A stretch of 64,000 bases of DNA from Rhizobiales bacterium dw_265 (lineage in GTDB: Bacteria; Pseudomonadota; Alphaproteobacteria; Micropepsales; Micropepsaceae). Positions 1 through 8,824 of this stretch are shown here, in pieces; positions within the stretch are counted from its first letter, which is position 1; every line of letters begins with the position of its first letter. The notes beneath the pieces are model-generated. The model was not told where the DNA came from and ran no database searches. It saw only the letters and a program-made list of their open reading frames with translations. The position numbers and the translations under genes were made by a program. The stretch spans positions 496,001 to 560,000 of the forward strand of contig JAAVUU010000002.1 in assembly GCA_018449595.1 (NCBI GenBank), written 5' to 3'.

Positions 1-345
1 GCCACCGCCATCCGGGTGGACGGCGCCGCCCCCAGGGGCGTGAAACCATGACAAATGAGCAGTAAATGGCGGCGGACATCGCCTGAACATCGCCAAAACA
101 TCATCAGGGTACGGAATAGAGTCGTGTGGACCGGACAAAGGGCCAATCCTCGCCTTGCCTACCAGATGTGGTGGTGAACAGTGTGCAGATGTCAGCTAAA
201 TGTATGAGAACAAAGGCAGATATTGAATTGGTTAGCGATTCGGACTGCATATGTTCCGTGTCCGTACCATTCTTTAACGCGGCATCCACAAGCAGCCCAC
301 CCGCCGCCCACTAGCCGCCAAGTCCCCTGACACGAGTTTGAGCAA
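1..345. other. Left-edge intergenic region with possible tail of an upstream gene
   Basis: Frame 1 is open from base 1 to a TGA at 49-51 and would encode about 16 C-terminal residues (ending RGVKP). This could be the end of a rightward gene cut by the window edge, but 16 codons are too few to prove it. The remaining ~290 bases are less GC-rich than the surroundings and hold no convincing gene. They presumably carry the promoter of the helicase gene that starts at 346. Confidence 0.3.
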
Positions 346-2889
346 ATGCACACCACCGGACACAGACAGGACAGCGCCCCAAAGGTGACGGCGGTCCTGG
401 GGCCGACCAACACCGGCAAGACCCACTTCGCCATCGAGCGGATGCTGGCCCACAAGTCCGGCATGATCGGGCTGCCGCTGCGGCTCCTGGCGCGCGAGGT
501 CTATGACCGCATCGTCACCCTGCGCGGGCCGGGCGAGGTCGCCCTGATTACCGGCGAGGAAAAGATCGTCCCGAAAAATCCCCGCTTCTATGTCTGCACC
601 GTGGAAGCCATGCCGCTGGACATATCGGTCGCCTGCCTGGCGATAGACGAGATCCAGCTTTGCGCCGATCCCGAGCGCGGCCATGTCTTCACCGACCGGC
701 TGCTCCATGCGCGCGGAACGCAAGAGACCATGTTCCTGGGCAGCGATGCCATGCGCGGCGTCATCCAGCGCTTTGTGCCGCGCGCCTGGTTCATCAGCCG
801 CGCGCGCTTTTCCGATCTTGCCTATACCGGCGCCAAAAAGCTCACCCGCCTGCCCCGCCGCTCCGCCGTGGTGGGATTTTCCGCCGAGGATGTCTATGGC
901 ATCGCCGAAGTGATCCGCCGCCAGCGCGGCGGCGCCGCGGTGGTGCTGGGCGCGCTGTCGCCGCGCACCCGCAATGCGCAGGTTGAACTGTACCAGTCGG
1001 GAGACGTGGACTTCCTGGTGGCGACCGACGCCATCGGCATGGGCCTGAACATGGATGTGGACCATGTGGCCTTCGCGGCGCGCGACAAGTTCGATGGTGT
1101 GCGGATGCGGCCCTTGCTGCCGCAGGAAGCCGGCCAGATCGCCGGCCGCGCCGGGCGTTACATGAATGACGGCACCTTCGGCGTCACCGGCGATTGCGAA
1201 CCGTTCGAGGATGAACTGGTGCAGCGGGTCGAGACGCACCGCTACGATCCGGTGCGGGTGCTGCAGTGGCGCAACGCGGCGCTGGATTTCCGCAGCCTAG
1301 CGGCGCTGAACGACAGCCTCGATCTGCCGCCGCCGGAGCGTGGGTTGACGCGGGCGCGACTCGCCAGCGACGCCCTGGCGCTGAAAATCCTCTCCCAGGA
1401 CGATGAGATCAAGGCCCTGGCCGCGTCGCGCGATAGGGTGGGACGGTTGTGGGATGTCTGCCAGTTGCCTGACTTCCGCAAGCTCTCCACCGATGAGCAT
1501 GTGAAGCTGGTGAAGACCGTCTTCCTGTTTCTCGGCAGCGACGGCGGCGTGATCCCCGACGACTGGCTGGCGCGCCAGATCGCCCGTGCTGATGTGACCG
1601 AAGGCGATGTGGCGACGCTGTCGGGGCGGCTGGCGATGATCCGCACCTACACCTATGCCGCCAACCGCGCCGGCTGGACGCGCGACGCGGCCCACTGGCA
1701 GGGCCTGACGCGGGCGGTGGAGGACCGGCTGTCGGATGCGCTGCACCAGGCGCTGACCCAGCGCTTCATCGACCGCCGCACCTCGGTCCTGATGAAGCAT
1801 CTGCGCGATGACGAATTCGGCTCGCTGGCGCTGGATGAAGCCGGCGGCGTCTCCATCGGCGGCGAGGCGATCGGGCGGCTGGACGGCTTCCGCTTCGTAC
1901 CCGATCCACGCGCGACAGGGCTCCACGGCCGCACCTTGCGTGCGGCCGCATTAAGAGGCCTGGAAAGCGAGATCGCCGCGCGCAGCGCCACACTGGCTGC
2001 GGCCGACGATACGGCCATCACCTTGAGCGAACATGGCAAGCTGTGGTGGGACGGCGCCATCGTGGCCAGGCTGGCGGCGGGGCCTTCGCCGCTGACGCCG
2101 CAGGTCGAAGTGCTGGCCGACGCGCATGTGAAGACCGAGGCGCTGCAGGCGCGCCTGCAGGCCTGGATGACGGCGCGCATCGCCGCGCGGCTGGGGCCGC
2201 TGCTGGCGCTGCGCGACGCCGCCGATGCCAGGACCGGCACCCCCGGCGCGCTGCCCGGCGAAGCGCGCGGCATCGCCCATCAGCTGGCGGAGAATTTCGC
2301 CGCCCTGGATCGCGCCGCCCTCAAAGAGACACTGCCGGAAAAGCTGGGGCCGCAGATTCGCGCGCTGAGGCCCTTCGGCGTCTGGTTCGGGCGGCGCAAC
2401 GTCTATCTGCCCAAGCTGCTGCGCCCCGATGCGGCTGGGCTGCTGACCCTGCTGTGGGGCGTGTGGACCAGACACGACGCGCCGCCCGCCCCGCCCGCGC
2501 CGGGCCTGACATCGTTTGCCCTGGACAAAGACACGGACACCGGCCCGCTGCACGCCGCCGGCTTTGCGGTCTTCGCCCATCGCGCCATCCGCTTCGACAT
2601 GCTGGAGCGGCTGGAGGATGAACTGGAAAAGGCCCTGGCTTCGGGCATGGATGCCGAAGCCCTTCTGACGCACATCGTTTCGCTGCTGGGCAGCGGCAAG
2701 GAGGAAGCGCGCGCCGTGCTGGCCGAACTGGGCTGGCGCGCCGTCGAGGTCGCCGGCGCCAAGCCGGTGTGGCGCAAGGTCCGCGAAAAGCCCGCGCGCC
2801 GCGCCGAACCGAAGAAGCCGCGCCAGCCGGAACCGCTGCCCGATCCCGATTCCCCCTTCGCCGCCTTGGCAGCCCTGAGAGGAAGATGA
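346..2889 (+). CDS. SUV3-like DExH RNA helicase-related protein
   Basis: Superfamily 2 helicase of 847 aa, related to the mitochondrial RNA helicase SUV3 and common in alphaproteobacteria. Walker A GPTNTGKT lies at residues 19-26 and the Walker B/DExH-type DEIQ at 101-104. A motif VI-like QIAGRAGR follows near residue 265. These give an ATPase core of about 350 residues, then a helical middle, then a Lys/Arg/Pro-rich tail (about 810-835) likely to bind RNA. The role is inferred from the family: ATP-dependent unwinding of structured RNA. The ATG at 346 puts Walker A at the usual distance from the N-terminus. The stop overlaps the next start as ATGA, so translation is probably coupled to the S4 gene. 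Confidence 0.9.
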   Translation: MHTTGHRQDSAPKVTAVLGPTNTGKTHFAIERMLAHKSGMIGLPLRLLAREVYDRIVTLRGPGEVALITGEEKIVPKNPRFYVCTVEAMPLDISVACLAIDEIQLCADPERGHVFTDRLLHARGTQETMFLGSDAMRGVIQRFVPRAWFISRARFSDLAYTGAKKLTRLPRRSAVVGFSAEDVYGIAEVIRRQRGGAAVVLGALSPRTRNAQVELYQSGDVDFLVATDAIGMGLNMDVDHVAFAARDKFDGVRMRPLLPQEAGQIAGRAGRYMNDGTFGVTGDCEPFEDELVQRVETHRYDPVRVLQWRNAALDFRSLAALNDSLDLPPPERGLTRARLASDALALKILSQDDEIKALAASRDRVGRLWDVCQLPDFRKLSTDEHVKLVKTVFLFLGSDGGVIPDDWLARQIARADVTEGDVATLSGRLAMIRTYTYAANRAGWTRDAAHWQGLTRAVEDRLSDALHQALTQRFIDRRTSVLMKHLRDDEFGSLALDEAGGVSIGGEAIGRLDGFRFVPDPRATGLHGRTLRAAALRGLESEIAARSATLAAADDTAITLSEHGKLWWDGAIVARLAAGPSPLTPQVEVLADAHVKTEALQARLQAWMTARIAARLGPLLALRDAADARTGTPGALPGEARGIAHQLAENFAALDRAALKETLPEKLGPQIRALRPFGVWFGRRNVYLPKLLRPDAAGLLTLLWGVWTRHDAPPAPPAPGLTSFALDKDTDTGPLHAAGFAVFAHRAIRFDMLERLEDELEKALASGMDAEALLTHIVSLLGSGKEEARAVLAELGWRAVEVAGAKPVWRKVREKPARRAEPKKPRQPEPLPDPDSPFAALAALRGR

Positions 2890-3146
2890 CGGCAACACGC
2901 ATCGATAAATGGCTGTTCTGCGCCCGCTTCACCCGCACGCGGGCAACGGCGCAGGAAACGGTGGCGGCCGGCAAGGTGCGGTTGAACGGCGCCAGAGTCG
3001 GGAAGCCGGGCCGCAGCCTGAAGCCCGGCGATATCCTGACTCTCGGTAAAGGCGCGGAAATCCTGGCCGTCCGGGTCCTGGCGGTGGCCGAGCGGCGAGG
3101 TTCCGCCACCCAGGCCCAAAGCCTCTACGAAGTCCTGGAGCAATGA
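2886..3146 (+). CDS. S4-domain RNA-binding protein (Hsp15-like)
   Basis: Protein of 86 aa that is almost entirely an S4 RNA-binding fold. The S4 signature RIDKWLFCARFTRTRATAQ starts at residue 5, followed by the KVRLNGARVGKPGRSLKPGD hairpin. Hsp15 (HslR) binds stalled 50S subunits carrying nascent chains. This protein is shorter than E. coli Hsp15 and lacks its long basic C-terminal extension, so the exact role is inference. The start is the ATG at 2886, which overlaps the helicase stop by four bases. An open frame continues upstream inside the helicase gene but is not needed. An RNA helicase joined to an S4 protein suggests a shared role in ribosome or RNA quality control. Confidence 0.85.
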   Translation: MTATRIDKWLFCARFTRTRATAQETVAAGKVRLNGARVGKPGRSLKPGDILTLGKGAEILAVRVLAVAERRGSATQAQSLYEVLEQ

Positions 3147-3239
3147 GAACCGTTCGCAATCTCTGCGGCCTCAATGCCCTTGCCTCCGGGCGCGACGCGC
3201 CGTAAGCACACCCCCGTTTTCGCCTTCCGGAGTGTCGCA

Positions 3240-3578
3240 ATGACCTATGTCGTCACCGAAGCCTGCATCAAGTGCAAGTTCATGGATTGCGTCGAGGTCT
3301 GCCCGGTGGACTGCTTCTATGAAGGCGAGAACATGCTGGTCATCAATCCCGACGAATGCATCGACTGCGGCGTCTGCGAGCCGGAATGCCCGCCGGAAGC
3401 CATCAAGGCCGATACCGAGTCGGGTCTGGAAAAGTGGCTGTCGGTGAATGCCGAATATGCCAAATCCTGGCCCAATATCGCCGTGAAGGGCGAAGCCCCG
3501 GCCGATGCGAAAGAGATGCAGGGCGTTCCCGACAAGTTCGAGAAGTTCTTCAGCCCCAATCCCGGCTCCGGCTCCTGA
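3240..3578 (+). CDS. fdxA: 7Fe ferredoxin FdxA
   Basis: Ferredoxin of 112 aa with the bacterial 7Fe pattern. The Cys residues near 9, 17 and 21 ([14 protein letters not shown]) and the CxxCxxCxxxCP run near 40-50 ([12 protein letters not shown]) ligate one 3Fe-4S and one 4Fe-4S cluster. The ~110-residue length with a C-terminal extension after the clusters ([17 protein letters not shown]) is typical of alphaproteobacterial FdxA. It is a soluble cytoplasmic electron carrier whose partner is not identified here. The ATG at 3240 was chosen because the clusters of this family begin within the first ten residues. An upstream in-frame ATG at 3174 would add an unconserved extension. Confidence 0.93.
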   Translation: MTYVVTEACIKCKFMDCVEVCPVDCFYEGENMLVINPDECIDCGVCEPECPPEAIKADTESGLEKWLSVNAEYAKSWPNIAVKGEAPADAKEMQGVPDKFEKFFSPNPGSGS

Positions 3579-3831
3579 CCGGCGCGGAAGCCGTTAACTA
3601 TCGTTCCGGCTGTGTTCCGCACACGGAACAACTGTCACAAAGGGTTGAATCGGCTGGCCTTTCCCCGTTGACATGAATAAACTCGCCAAATCAATGGGAT
3701 GGCGCAGGTTTTTCTTCCATTTTCCCCGGCTTTGTGATAGGGTCTTTTCTGTTCAAGACCTATGACGAACGTGTGCCATCCGGCGCCCCTCCGGTGGATT
3801 GCCTCATGCTTTGTCCGCACAGGAAACAAAA
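3579..3831 (+). promoter_or_regulatory. fdxA-carD intergenic region
   Basis: About 250 bases without a gene. A good -35 match, TTGACA, lies at 3668-3673, but no strong -10 hexamer stands at the expected spacing, so a carD promoter here is only suggested. AGGAAAC at 3821-3827 is a well-placed ribosome-binding site for the ATG at 3832. Confidence 0.35.
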
Positions 3832-4395
3832 ATGACCGCTCCCAAAACTGTCACCCCTCCCGTCGCTCCGGCCAAGAAGATCGCCGCCAATTCCAACAGG
3901 AAGCACGAGTTCAAGACCAACGACCATGTCGTCTATCCCACCCATGGCGTCGGCAAGGTTGCCGGTATCGAGGAAAAGGAAGTCGCCGGCACCCGGCTGG
4001 AACTGTTCATCATCGAGTTCGAGAAGGACAAGATGACCCTGCGCGTCCCCACCCTGAAGGCCAAGGCCGTCGGCATGCGCAAGCTGTCGTCGCCGGAAGT
4101 GGTCAGCGGCGCCCTCAACACGCTGAAGGGCCGCGCCCGCATCAAGCGCACCATGTGGTCGCGCCGCGCCCAGGAATATGAAGCCAAGATCGACTCGGGC
4201 GACCTGGTGTCGATCGCCGAGGTGGTGCGCGACCTGCACCGGGCCGGCGGCCAGCCGGAACAGTCCTATTCCGAGCGCCAGCTGTATGAAAAGGCCCTGG
4301 CCCGCATGGCCCGCGAAGTCGCCGCCGTCGAAAAGACGGACGAGCAGGCCGCGGTCAAGCGCGTCGAAGGCATGCTGACCAAGAAGGCGGCGTAA
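3832..4395 (+). CDS. carD: CarD family transcriptional regulator
   Basis: Protein of 187 aa. The N-terminal CarD/TRCF RNA-polymerase-interacting (Tudor-like) domain is visible as HEFKTNDHVVYPTHGVGKVAGI near residues 20-42. A helical C-terminal DNA-binding domain follows with the family motif around RARIKRTMWSRRAQEYEAKI and KALARMAREVAAV. CarD/CdnL proteins bind the RNA polymerase beta subunit and stabilise open complexes at rRNA and growth promoters. The N-terminus is rich in Ala, Lys and Pro and likely flexible. The ATG at 3832 has an AGGAAAC site; a TTG at 3799 in frame is less likely. The gene is single and ends in a strong terminator. Confidence 0.93.
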   Translation: MTAPKTVTPPVAPAKKIAANSNRKHEFKTNDHVVYPTHGVGKVAGIEEKEVAGTRLELFIIEFEKDKMTLRVPTLKAKAVGMRKLSSPEVVSGALNTLKGRARIKRTMWSRRAQEYEAKIDSGDLVSIAEVVRDLHRAGGQPEQSYSERQLYEKALARMAREVAAVEKTDEQAAVKRVEGMLTKKAA

Positions 4396-4402
4396 CAGAA
4401 GA

Positions 4403-4423
4403 TTTGCGACCCTCTATCGCAAA
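4403..4423. repeat. 7-bp inverted repeat downstream of carD
   Basis: TTTGCGA (4403-4409) and TCGCAAA (4417-4423) form a perfect stem with a 7-base loop, eight bases after the carD stop. There is no T-run after it, so it is probably an accessory mRNA 3' structure rather than the terminator itself. Confidence 0.5.
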
Positions 4424-4430
4424 CGGAAGG

Positions 4431-4455
4431 GCCCGGTGGAAACACCGGGCTTTTT
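4431..4455 (+). terminator. Rho-independent terminator of carD
   Basis: Perfect 8-bp stem GCCCGGTG/CACCGGGC (4431-4438, 4443-4450) with a GAAA tetraloop, followed by five T at 4451-4455. It lies 36 bases after the carD stop and points rightward. Confidence 0.9.
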
Positions 4456-4474
4456 CATTGCCCGTCTCCCAACC

Positions 4475-4503
4475 GTCATGGCCCGGCCTGTCCGGGCCAT
4501 GAC
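4475..4503. repeat. Perfect 12-bp palindromic repeat (GTCATGGCCCGG family)
   Basis: GTCATGGCCCGG (4475-4486) is perfectly repeated in inverse as CCGGGCCATGAC (4492-4503) around CCTGT. Related elements with the GGCCATGACAAG edge occur at 9132-9250 and near 26531-26573. It sits between the convergent carD and nuclease genes and looks like a dispersed intergenic palindrome (REP-like). Confidence 0.7.
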
Positions 4504-4512
4504 GAACAAGGT

Positions 4513-5322
4513 TCAGTTCAGCACTTCGATTTGCGCCGGATTTGACAGCGCGATCTCCGGCCTGCCGCGATAGTCCTGCACCGTGCCGCGAATGCGGATG
4601 TGTTTGGCGTTCAGTCCGTCCAGGTCGAAATCCTTGAAGGCGCGGCGATCCTCCGGCGCGATGATGGCGGTGAAGCTCTGCCGCCCGTTGCTGCCGAAAT
4701 CCACGAAGACGCGCCCCGATCCGAAGCCGACACTGGTCACCCAGCCATCCACCAATTGGAACGTGCCGGCGGTGCCCGCCACCTGCTGCGGCGGTTTGGG
4801 AGCATAGCCGGGCACCGCCCAGATACCGGCGCGCCTGGCGCGCGCCCGCGCTTCCGCGTCGTACAATTCCGGCGAACATTCGTTGCGATCCGGCGCGATC
4901 GCCACCCGCGCCAGGCCCTGTTCCAGCAGCGCGGTCTGCAGCCAGGCACGGCCGGCGAAGGCTTGCGCCCGCACCCGGTCATAGCGGTCTTCCTTGGGCG
5001 GGGTGGCGGTGAAGGTGACGGCGCCTGCCACGGCCATCTGCGTCAGCGCCGCCAGCGCCTGGTCGGCTAGGACGCGCGGCGCGCCATCGGCCTGCGGCAG
5101 GCGGATGCCTTCCAGCATGATGGCGCGGCCATCCGCCAGGATCAGCGCCCCGTTCCTTTCGACACGCACGACATGGGCATTGGCGATCTCGATGTTGCCC
5201 GCGCAATCGGGAATTATTTTACGCCCTATCGCTTCGCTACTTGAGGGCGGTGCCGCAAAAGCCGCATCCGGCAACCATATTGCCGCCAGAATCCCCCAAT
5301 AGATCAGATGCCTGTTGCGCAT
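4513..5322 (-). CDS. Secreted thermonuclease-like (SNase domain) protein
   Basis: Protein of 269 aa. A signal peptide (MRNRHLIYWGILAAIWLPDAAFA, cut near residue 23) precedes a staphylococcal-nuclease-like domain at about 45-170. The domain contains the MLEGIRLPQ strand, whose Glu matches a catalytic position, and the DRYDRVRAQAF motif carrying the conserved Arg. A C-terminal ~100 residues resemble an OB-like/DUF extension found in alphaproteobacterial SNase proteins. The likely function is calcium-dependent cleavage of DNA or RNA outside the cytoplasm. The start was placed at 5322 because it begins a clean signal peptide. An in-frame upstream start at 5394 would bury the signal. It faces away from the MscS gene at 5406. 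Confidence 0.8.
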   Translation of the reverse strand: MRNRHLIYWGILAAIWLPDAAFAAPPSSSEAIGRKIIPDCAGNIEIANAHVVRVERNGALILADGRAIMLEGIRLPQADGAPRVLADQALAALTQMAVAGAVTFTATPPKEDRYDRVRAQAFAGRAWLQTALLEQGLARVAIAPDRNECSPELYDAEARARARRAGIWAVPGYAPKPPQQVAGTAGTFQLVDGWVTSVGFGSGRVFVDFGSNGRQSFTAIIAPEDRRAFKDFDLDGLNAKHIRIRGTVQDYRGRPEIALSNPAQIEVLN

Positions 5323-5405
5323 GGGGCCATAGGTTCCAAAACCATCTTTGCGGTCAAGCACTGTGCCAGCATGCGTTCCCGCAAAACGGTCCAAAGGTTA
5401 ATGCC

Positions 5406-6293
5406 ATGGCTTTGTCCGCCGCCCTTCCCGCCCTCAACCAGGTCGCCGCGGTGCCGGTGGATGTGAAGGATGCCCTGCCCGCCCTGACGGTGATGCTGGT
5501 CAATGGCGGGGTGGCCATCCTGATCGCGGTGCTGATCCTGATCGCGGGCTGGGTCGTGTCGCGCTGGCTGGGGCGCTGGGCCCATGACGTGATGGGCCGC
5601 AGCCATTATGTCGACGACACGCTCAAGCCGCTGATCGCCAACTTCGTGCGCTATGGCATCCTGGCGATCACGGTGGTGGCGGTGCTGAGCCAGTTCGGGG
5701 TGCAGACCACCTCGCTGATCGCGCTGTTGGGCGCTGCAGGCCTGGCGGTGGGCCTGGCGCTGCAAGGCACGCTGTCGAACGTGGCGTCGGGGGTGATGCT
5801 GCTGTTCCTGCGGCCGTTCCGCGTCTTCGACATCGTCAAGGTCGCCGACGCCACCGGCAAGGTGCGCGAGATCGGCCTGTTCCGCACCGAGATCGTCACC
5901 GACAACGGCAATTTCATCTCCATCCCCAATGCCACCATCTTCGCCGGCACCATCTTCAATGTCAGCCGCGAGGCGACGCGGCGCACCGACTTCACGGTGG
6001 AGGTCGACCGCGCCGAAAACCTGGACAGGGTGCAGAAGGCCATCCTCGACGCCCTGGCTGAGGAGCCGCTAGTGCTGAAAACGCCCGCGCCCGTGGTGGA
6101 AGTGTCGGTGCTGGGCCCAGTCTCCACCACCCTGGCGGTGCAGGCCTGGATCGACAATGCCGATTTCGGCGCGGCGCTGTCACAGGTCAAGAAGCGCGTC
6201 CGCCATGCCCTGCAGGACGCCAAGGTCAGCGCGCCGGTGCCGGTGGCCCCGCCTTCGGTGGCACCTTGGACGCCGCCCGCCGAAATGCTCTAG
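5406..6293 (+). CDS. mscS: Small-conductance mechanosensitive channel (MscS family)
   Basis: Protein of 295 aa. Hydrophobic helices lie at about 25-55, 75-95 and 103-130. The last is the Gly/Ala-rich pore helix (LLGAAGLAVGLALQGTLSN), followed by the MscS beta-domain signature RPFRVFDIVKVADATGKVRE and NGNFISIPNATIF. The length is close to E. coli MscS (286 aa). It forms a heptameric inner-membrane valve that releases solutes on hypo-osmotic shock. The ATG at 5406 was chosen since residues before it (in-frame from 5241) are not conserved-looking and overlap the divergent nuclease promoter. It ends ten bases before the Sua5 gene. Confidence 0.92.
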   Translation: MALSAALPALNQVAAVPVDVKDALPALTVMLVNGGVAILIAVLILIAGWVVSRWLGRWAHDVMGRSHYVDDTLKPLIANFVRYGILAITVVAVLSQFGVQTTSLIALLGAAGLAVGLALQGTLSNVASGVMLLFLRPFRVFDIVKVADATGKVREIGLFRTEIVTDNGNFISIPNATIFAGTIFNVSREATRRTDFTVEVDRAENLDRVQKAILDALAEEPLVLKTPAPVVEVSVLGPVSTTLAVQAWIDNADFGAALSQVKKRVRHALQDAKVSAPVPVAPPSVAPWTPPAEML

Positions 6294-6302
6294 ATTGCCG
6301 CC

Positions 6303-7244
6303 ATGATGGATGTCCTGACCAAGACCGCGCCCGCCGATGCCGCCGGGCTGGGCGAAGCCGCCCGTATCCTGCAGGCAGGCGGCCTTGTCGCCTTCCCCAC
6401 CGAGACCGTTTACGGCCTGGGCGCCGACGCCACCAACGGCCAGGCGGTGGCGGCCATTTTCGCCGCCAAGGGCCGGCCGCTGTTCAATCCCCTGATCGTG
6501 CATGTCGAGGGCCTGGAACAGGCCCGCCGCCACGTCGAATTCAGCCCCAGAGCCCAGGCGCTGGCCGAGAAGTTCTGGCCCGGCCCGCTGACCCTGGTCT
6601 TGCCGCGCCGCAAGGATACCCCGCTGTCGCTGCTGGTCAGCGCGGGGCTGGACACCGTGGCGATGCGCGCGCCGTCGCATCCCGCCGCGCAGGCGCTGCT
6701 CAAGGCCGTGGGCCGTCCGGTGGCGGGGCCCTCGGCCAACATCTCGGGCCAGGTGACGGCCACCACCGCCAGCCATGTCGCCGACAGCCTGGGCGGCAAG
6801 GTGGATTTCATCCTGGATGCCGGCAGCGCCACCCTGGGCATCGAATCCACCGTCATCGGCTTTGACGGCGACCGCCCGTTGCTGCTGCGGCCCGGCGCGG
6901 TGCCGCGCGAGGAGATCGAAGATCTGATCGGCCCCCTGGGCCGCCCCGGCAGCCTGATCCAGTCGCCGGGCATGATGGCCAGCCATTATGCGCCGCGCGC
7001 GGCGTTGCGGCTCAACGCCGGCGAGATCGAATCCGGCGAGGTGCTGCTGGGCTTTGGCGATGCGGTGGGGGCGAAACTGAATCTCAGCCCAGGCGGCGAC
7101 CTGCGCGAGGCCGCCGCCAACCTGTTCGCCATGCTGCGCGCCCTGGACAAGACCGCGACCAGCATCGCGGTGTCACCCATCCCGGACACCGGCATCGGTG
7201 AAGCGATCAACGACCGCCTGCGCCGCGCCGCCGCGCCCAGATGA
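6303..7244 (+). CDS. L-threonylcarbamoyladenylate synthase (Sua5 type)
   Basis: Protein of 313 aa. The YrdC/Sua5 domain occupies about 15-205, with GGLVAFPTETVYGLGADATN near 30, the KGRPLFNPLIVHV segment, and SANISG. A C-terminal Sua5 domain follows a linker containing SPGMMASHYAPR, the conserved motif that closes over the active site. The enzyme joins threonine, bicarbonate and ATP to make threonylcarbamoyl-AMP for the t6A modification of ANN-decoding tRNAs. The long two-domain form marks it as Sua5 rather than short TsaC. Its stop overlaps the next gene by ATGA, suggesting co-translation with the FAD oxidase. Confidence 0.93.
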   Translation: MMDVLTKTAPADAAGLGEAARILQAGGLVAFPTETVYGLGADATNGQAVAAIFAAKGRPLFNPLIVHVEGLEQARRHVEFSPRAQALAEKFWPGPLTLVLPRRKDTPLSLLVSAGLDTVAMRAPSHPAAQALLKAVGRPVAGPSANISGQVTATTASHVADSLGGKVDFILDAGSATLGIESTVIGFDGDRPLLLRPGAVPREEIEDLIGPLGRPGSLIQSPGMMASHYAPRAALRLNAGEIESGEVLLGFGDAVGAKLNLSPGGDLREAAANLFAMLRALDKTATSIAVSPIPDTGIGEAINDRLRRAAAPR

Positions 7245-8653
7245 CGGTGTTCGATCGTCTCAAGGACGCGGTCGGCCCAAACGGATTCTCGGAAGACCCC
7301 GCCGAGATCGCGCCCCATCTGGAAGAATGGCGCAGCAAGTACAAGGGCCATTCGCCGCTGCTGCTGAAGCCCGCCACCACGGCGCAGGTGTCGGCGGCGC
7401 TGTGTATCTGCAACGATAATGGCATCAAGGTTGTCACCCAGGGCGGCAATACCGGGCTGGTCGGCGGCCAGATCCCGCTGCAGGGCGAAGTGCTGCTGTC
7501 CACCAGACGCCTGAACAAGGTCCGCGCCCTGGATGAAACCGGCGCTACCCTGACGGTGGAAGCCGGCGTCACACTTGCCGAGGTGCAGCGGGCCGCGGAC
7601 GACGCAAATTTCCTCTTTCCCCTCAGCCTGGCCTCGGAAGGCAGTTGCACCATCGGCGGCAATATCGCCACCAATGCCGGCGGCACCCATGTCCTGCGCT
7701 ATGGCATGACGCGGGCGCTGGTGCTGGGGCTGGAGGCGGTGCTGGCCAACGGCACCGTGCTGGACATGAGCCGCACCCTGCTCAAGGACAATACCGGCTA
7801 TGACCTCAAGCAGATGTTCATCGGCAGCGAGGGCACATTGGGCGTGATCACCGCCGCGGCGTTGCGCCTGTTCCCCAAGCCCGATGTCGCGGTGACGGCC
7901 TTTGCGGCGGTGCCCTCACCCGCCGCCGCCCTGAAGCTGCTGGGGGCGATGCAGGCGCGAACCGGCGGCATGTTGAGCGCCTTTGAACTGATCCCGCGCA
8001 TCGCCCTGGAATTCGTCACGCGGCACATCGAGGGCGCCCGCGATCCGCTGGAGGCGGCCTCACCCTGGTATGTGCTGATGGAAGCCACCGGCGGGCGCGA
8101 AGCCAACCTGGGCGCGACATTTGAGGACGCGCTGGGCGCGGCGATGGAAGACGGCGCGGCCACGGATGCGGTGGTGGCCTCGAGCCAGGCCCAGGCGGCG
8201 GCGCTGTGGAAGCTGCGCGAGAGCATCTCCGAAAGCCAGAAGCGCGAGGGCGCTTCCATCAAGCATGATATTTCGGTGCCGGTGGCGGCGGTCCCCGATT
8301 TCATCGCCCGCGCCGTGCCCGCCGTGCTGGCGCTGACGCCCGGCGCGCGGCCGGTCAGCTTCGGCCATCTGGGCGACGGCAATATCCATTTCAACTTCAA
8401 TTCACCGTACCCCGGCGACGATCCCGCCTTCCTGGCCCAATGGGAGGAAGTGCAACAGACGGTGCATGACATCGTGAAGGACTTTGGCGGCTCGATCAGC
8501 GCCGAGCACGGCATCGGCGTGATGAAGGTGGCGCAATTGCCGCGCTACAAGAGCCACGAAGAACTGGATGCGATGCGCGCCATCAAGGCGGCTTTCGATC
8601 CCAACAACATTCTCAATCCCGGCAAGACCGTGCCGCCTGTGCTGAGGCTCTGA
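7241..8653 (+). CDS. FAD-binding oxidoreductase (GlcD / D-2-hydroxyacid dehydrogenase family)
   Basis: Protein of 470 aa. The FAD_binding_4 domain (about 40-215) has VTQGGNTGLVGG, LASEGSCTIGGNIATNAGG and GSEGTLGVITA. The FAD-oxidase C-terminal domain ends with the family signature SAEHGIGVMKV and a FDPNNILNPGK tail. The GlcD/D-lactate/D-2-hydroxyglutarate dehydrogenase group oxidises D-2-hydroxyacids to 2-oxoacids; the substrate cannot be read from sequence. It overlaps Sua5 by four bases and precedes a 55-residue membrane peptide one base after its stop. Confidence 0.9.
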   Translation: MTVFDRLKDAVGPNGFSEDPAEIAPHLEEWRSKYKGHSPLLLKPATTAQVSAALCICNDNGIKVVTQGGNTGLVGGQIPLQGEVLLSTRRLNKVRALDETGATLTVEAGVTLAEVQRAADDANFLFPLSLASEGSCTIGGNIATNAGGTHVLRYGMTRALVLGLEAVLANGTVLDMSRTLLKDNTGYDLKQMFIGSEGTLGVITAAALRLFPKPDVAVTAFAAVPSPAAALKLLGAMQARTGGMLSAFELIPRIALEFVTRHIEGARDPLEAASPWYVLMEATGGREANLGATFEDALGAAMEDGAATDAVVASSQAQAAALWKLRESISESQKREGASIKHDISVPVAAVPDFIARAVPAVLALTPGARPVSFGHLGDGNIHFNFNSPYPGDDPAFLAQWEEVQQTVHDIVKDFGGSISAEHGIGVMKVAQLPRYKSHEELDAMRAIKAAFDPNNILNPGKTVPPVLRL

Positions 8654-8654
8654 C

Positions 8655-8822
8655 ATGGTCCCGCGCTGGCAGATGGCCGCAATATTCCTGTTGCTGCTGG
8701 TGACGATCGGCCTGGCGATCTATGGGTCGCCGCACAGCTATGCCTATGCCTTCCTGGCGGGGCGCTGCGCCCACGAACCGGCGCCGGGGGAATGCCATCC
8801 GCGCGGCTACCACGGACGGTAA
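8655..8822 (+). CDS. Small single-pass membrane protein, 55 aa
   Basis: A 55-residue frame opens one base after the oxidase stop. It has one strong hydrophobic helix (MAAIFLLLLVTIGLAIYG, about residues 7-24) and a short tail with two Cys (GRCAHEP and GECHPR) that could form a disulfide in the periplasm. No family recognised. Its tight spacing to the oxidase and normal codon pattern support translation. Convergent with the next gene, two bases apart. Confidence 0.55.
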   Translation: MVPRWQMAAIFLLLLVTIGLAIYGSPHSYAYAFLAGRCAHEPAPGECHPRGYHGR

Positions 8823-8824
8823 TC

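Noticed and set aside
126..314. 62-codon forward frame near the left end
   Set aside because: No family, no ribosome-binding site, and composition unlike neighbouring genes.
274..1239. Minus-strand open frame of 321 codons
   Set aside because: It is the complement of the helicase N-terminal ATPase core, with no motif of its own and a composition rich in Ala, Gly, His and Arg typical of GC shadows.
3668..3700. Full sigma-70 promoter for carD
   Set aside because: Only a -35-like TTGACA is clear. No acceptable -10 at 16-18 bases was found.
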